Source: Parapedobacter tibetensis
GTDB lineage: Bacteria > Bacteroidota > Bacteroidia > Sphingobacteriales > Sphingobacteriaceae
Length of the DNA stretch: 64,000 nucleotides
Assembly (NCBI RefSeq): GCF_024704835.1
Contig: NZ_JAMXBE010000002.1
Span: 186,001 to 250,000, forward strand
Reading direction: 5' to 3'
The notes beneath the pieces were generated by a model. That model had not been told where the DNA came from and ran no database searches. It worked only from the letters and a program-made list of their open reading frames with translations. Position 1 is the stretch's first letter; each line of letters opens with the position of its first letter. Shown piece after piece: positions 62,541 to 64,000 of this stretch. The position numbers and the translations under genes were made by a program.

Positions 62541-64000
62541 TTACTCATCCCGCAAACTCTTCGTCGGATTCGTCAATGCCGCTTTGATGGCCTGCGAGCT
62601 CACGGTAAACAAGGCGATGACCAATGCCCCAAGGCCAGCCAACGCAAACACCCACCAATGCAGGTTGGTGTGATATTGGTAGTTGCTCAGCCAGTCGCTC
62701 ATGATCCACCATGCAATGGGAAAGGCAACGGCACAGGATACCAGTACAAGCACCACAAATTCGCGGTTGAGTAGGCCGACCAACGACGACACCGAGGCGC
62801 CCAGCACTTTCCGGATGCCCATTTCCTTGGTACGCCGCTCGGCGGTGAATGCCGCTAGGCCAAACAAACCGAGGCAGGAGATGATGATGGAGAGTACGGC
62901 AAACACACCTGCAAGTTGCTGAATAAGCATCTCAGACTGGAATTTTTCGTTAAACACGTCATCCAAAAACTGGTATTCAAACGGATAGTCTGGATTATTG
63001 GCTTTGATGACCTGTTCGATTTGGGCTACGGTTTTGGACAGGTCCACGCCAGCTTTTGTCTTGATGTTAAGTACGCCCGACGTCGATTCGAATGGGTAGA
63101 AAAAAACGGGGTCTGCCGGAGTATAAACGTTGTTGTATACGAAATCCTTCACCACGCCGACAACCGTGTAGGGCGCCTCTCCCCAGCGGACTGTCTGCCC
63201 GGCAACATTGCCTTCGGGCTTAATGAGTTTGGCAAAGGCCTCATTGATGACAATGCTGCTGCTGTCGCCCAACATATGGGGCCGAAAGTTACGGCCGTCT
63301 ACCAGTTGCATGCCCATGGTAGGGATGAAGTCTGCATCGGTATGCAGGATGCCCACAAGCGCTTGTTTGTTGGGGTCTTTGCCTTCCCAATTCATGCCCC
63401 ACGTATTCGAGCCGATGTTCAGCACACGCATGTTACTGATTCCTGCGTTTTCCCCTCCACCGGTTGCGATCAGTTGCTGTTTAATTACGTCGATATGTTC
63501 CAGCATTTTTCCGCGTAGCTGGGTGGTGAGTACCTGGCCGCGGTCGAAGCCCATGTCGCGGCCCTTTACATGCTGTATTTGCTGGAAAATGATGATGGTG
63601 CAAACAATAAGGGTGACGGAGGCCGCGTATTGCAGCACCACGAGCCCTCGACGGATGAATCCGGCAGCCCCAGCCTTTTGCCGGGCACCTTTCAGCGTGG
63701 TAATTGGATTGAAGGACGACAAATAGAAGGCCGGATAGCTACCTGAAATAACTCCGCAAACCATCACAATCGCTACAAGGAAGGCGATATGAAGCGGTTT
63801 AAAAATCTCCACGGACAGTTCTTTGCCGACCAAGCCATTAAAGGATCCAATGAATAGGAAGATAAGCCCGATGGCCAGTAAGGCAGATAGTGAAGCAAGG
63901 ATAATCGATTCACCCAAAAACTGACGGATGAGGGATGTTTTGGTAGCACCTACTACCTTACGCATACCCACCTCCTTCGCACGCTTCTCCGAGCGGGCGG
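62541..64000 (-). CDS. P17: FtsX/MacB-like ABC permease, 5' part outside window
   Basis: The frame is open to the right edge; the visible 485 codons start at ARSEKRAKEVGMRKVVGAT, that is, in the first coupling segment. They include TM3-TM5, the second periplasmic domain, the second coupling segment RRTKEMGIRKVLGAS and TM6-TM8. The C-terminus NPTKSLRDE keeps SLRDE but has Thr-Lys where the others have Val-Asp/Glu. It resembles P1 and P14 in the sequence before the coupling motif. Its promoter, if it is like the others, is beyond the window. Confidence 0.9.
   Translation of the reverse strand, partial: ARSEKRAKEVGMRKVVGATKTSLIRQFLGESIILASLSALLAIGLIFLFIGSFNGLVGKELSVEIFKPLHIAFLVAIVMVCGVISGSYPAFYLSSFNPITTLKGARQKAGAAGFIRRGLVVLQYAASVTLIVCTIIIFQQIQHVKGRDMGFDRGQVLTTQLRGKMLEHIDVIKQQLIATGGGENAGISNMRVLNIGSNTWGMNWEGKDPNKQALVGILHTDADFIPTMGMQLVDGRNFRPHMLGDSSSIVINEAFAKLIKPEGNVAGQTVRWGEAPYTVVGVVKDFVYNNVYTPADPVFFYPFESTSGVLNIKTKAGVDLSKTVAQIEQVIKANNPDYPFEYQFLDDVFNEKFQSEMLIQQLAGVFAVLSIIISCLGLFGLAAFTAERRTKEMGIRKVLGASVSSLVGLLNREFVVLVLVSCAVAFPIAWWIMSDWLSNYQYHTNLHWWVFALAGLGALVIALFTVSSQAIKAALTNPTKSLRDE

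Noticed and set aside
1-64000. CRISPR arrays, tRNA/rRNA genes, IS elements
   Set aside because: No regularly spaced identical repeats, no cloverleaf or rRNA sequence and no transposase frame were seen on reading. The repeats present are hairpin elements and paralogous gene segments.

Overview
The window comes from a Bacteroidota chromosome, most likely the Sphingobacteriales (Pedobacter/Parapedobacter-like; inferred by eye, no search run). Supporting signs are a SusC/SusD pair, Bacteroidota-type promoters (TTTG-N19-TAnnTTTG), almost no Shine-Dalgarno sequences, a zinc-ribbon/DUF4870 pair and a TPR-membrane-HTH regulator.

The dominant content is an array of 17 FtsX/MacB-type ABC permease genes (P1-P17, left to right), all on the minus strand: P1 (1-1038, cut by the window edge), P2-P6 (1170-13685), P7-P8 (26524-31453), P9 (31977-34361), P10-P14 (35501-48012) and P15-P17 (58793-64000, P17 cut by the edge). 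Full-length members have about 790-817 residues and are internally duplicated: TM1, periplasmic MacB core domain, TM2-TM4, then TM5, a second periplasmic domain and TM6-TM8. Each half carries an FtsX coupling segment of the type KE(I/V)G(I/V)RKVLGA. P16 is a 382-residue internal-deletion product. Only one ABC ATPase is visible (48151-48825), and there is no adaptor or TolC-like gene. Fifteen of the 16 visible C-termini end in SLRDE.

Five minus-strand regulatory modules share one geometry. Each has two 16-bp palindromes (TGTTCG-N4-CGAACA type) 21 bp apart, then exactly 54 bp to the first base of a TTTTGG-type -24 element, followed by a sigma-54-like -12. Three of the five also contain a perfect match to the E. 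coli IHF consensus between operator and promoter. They stand before P1, P6, P8, P9 and the ATPase. This divides the array into the units P1..., P6-P2, P8-P7, P9 and ATPase-P14-P10. The cognate sigma-54 activator is not in the window.

The array is interrupted by plus-strand cargo. At 13.9-26.4 kb lie a lipoprotein, a GntR-type repressor, and a catabolic operon for an N-acetylglucosamine-type glycan: murQ, GH89 alpha-N-acetylglucosaminidase, SusC, SusD and an FHS/MFS sugar transporter. The murQ promoter carries a 20-bp palindromic operator at the transcription start. A DUF4143 AAA ATPase follows, and its stop codon lies inside a 23-bp leftover of a permease 5' end, which marks an insertion or deletion junction. 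At 34.7-35.4 kb is a small protein plus nucleotidyltransferase pair with its own terminator. At 49.4-58.8 kb are a GT-C glycosyltransferase, a DUF4886 protein, an LRR-DUF1963 protein, a zinc-ribbon membrane protein, a DUF4870 protein, a TPR-HTH regulator, and a TPR lipoprotein plus TonB-C-like protein translationally coupled to P15.

Spacers in the array hold several repeat families: a 79-bp inverted repeat after two permease stops, hairpins in permease leaders whose stems vary while the flanks are kept, and short-word degenerate repeats. No tRNA, rRNA, CRISPR array, IS transposase or replication origin was seen.
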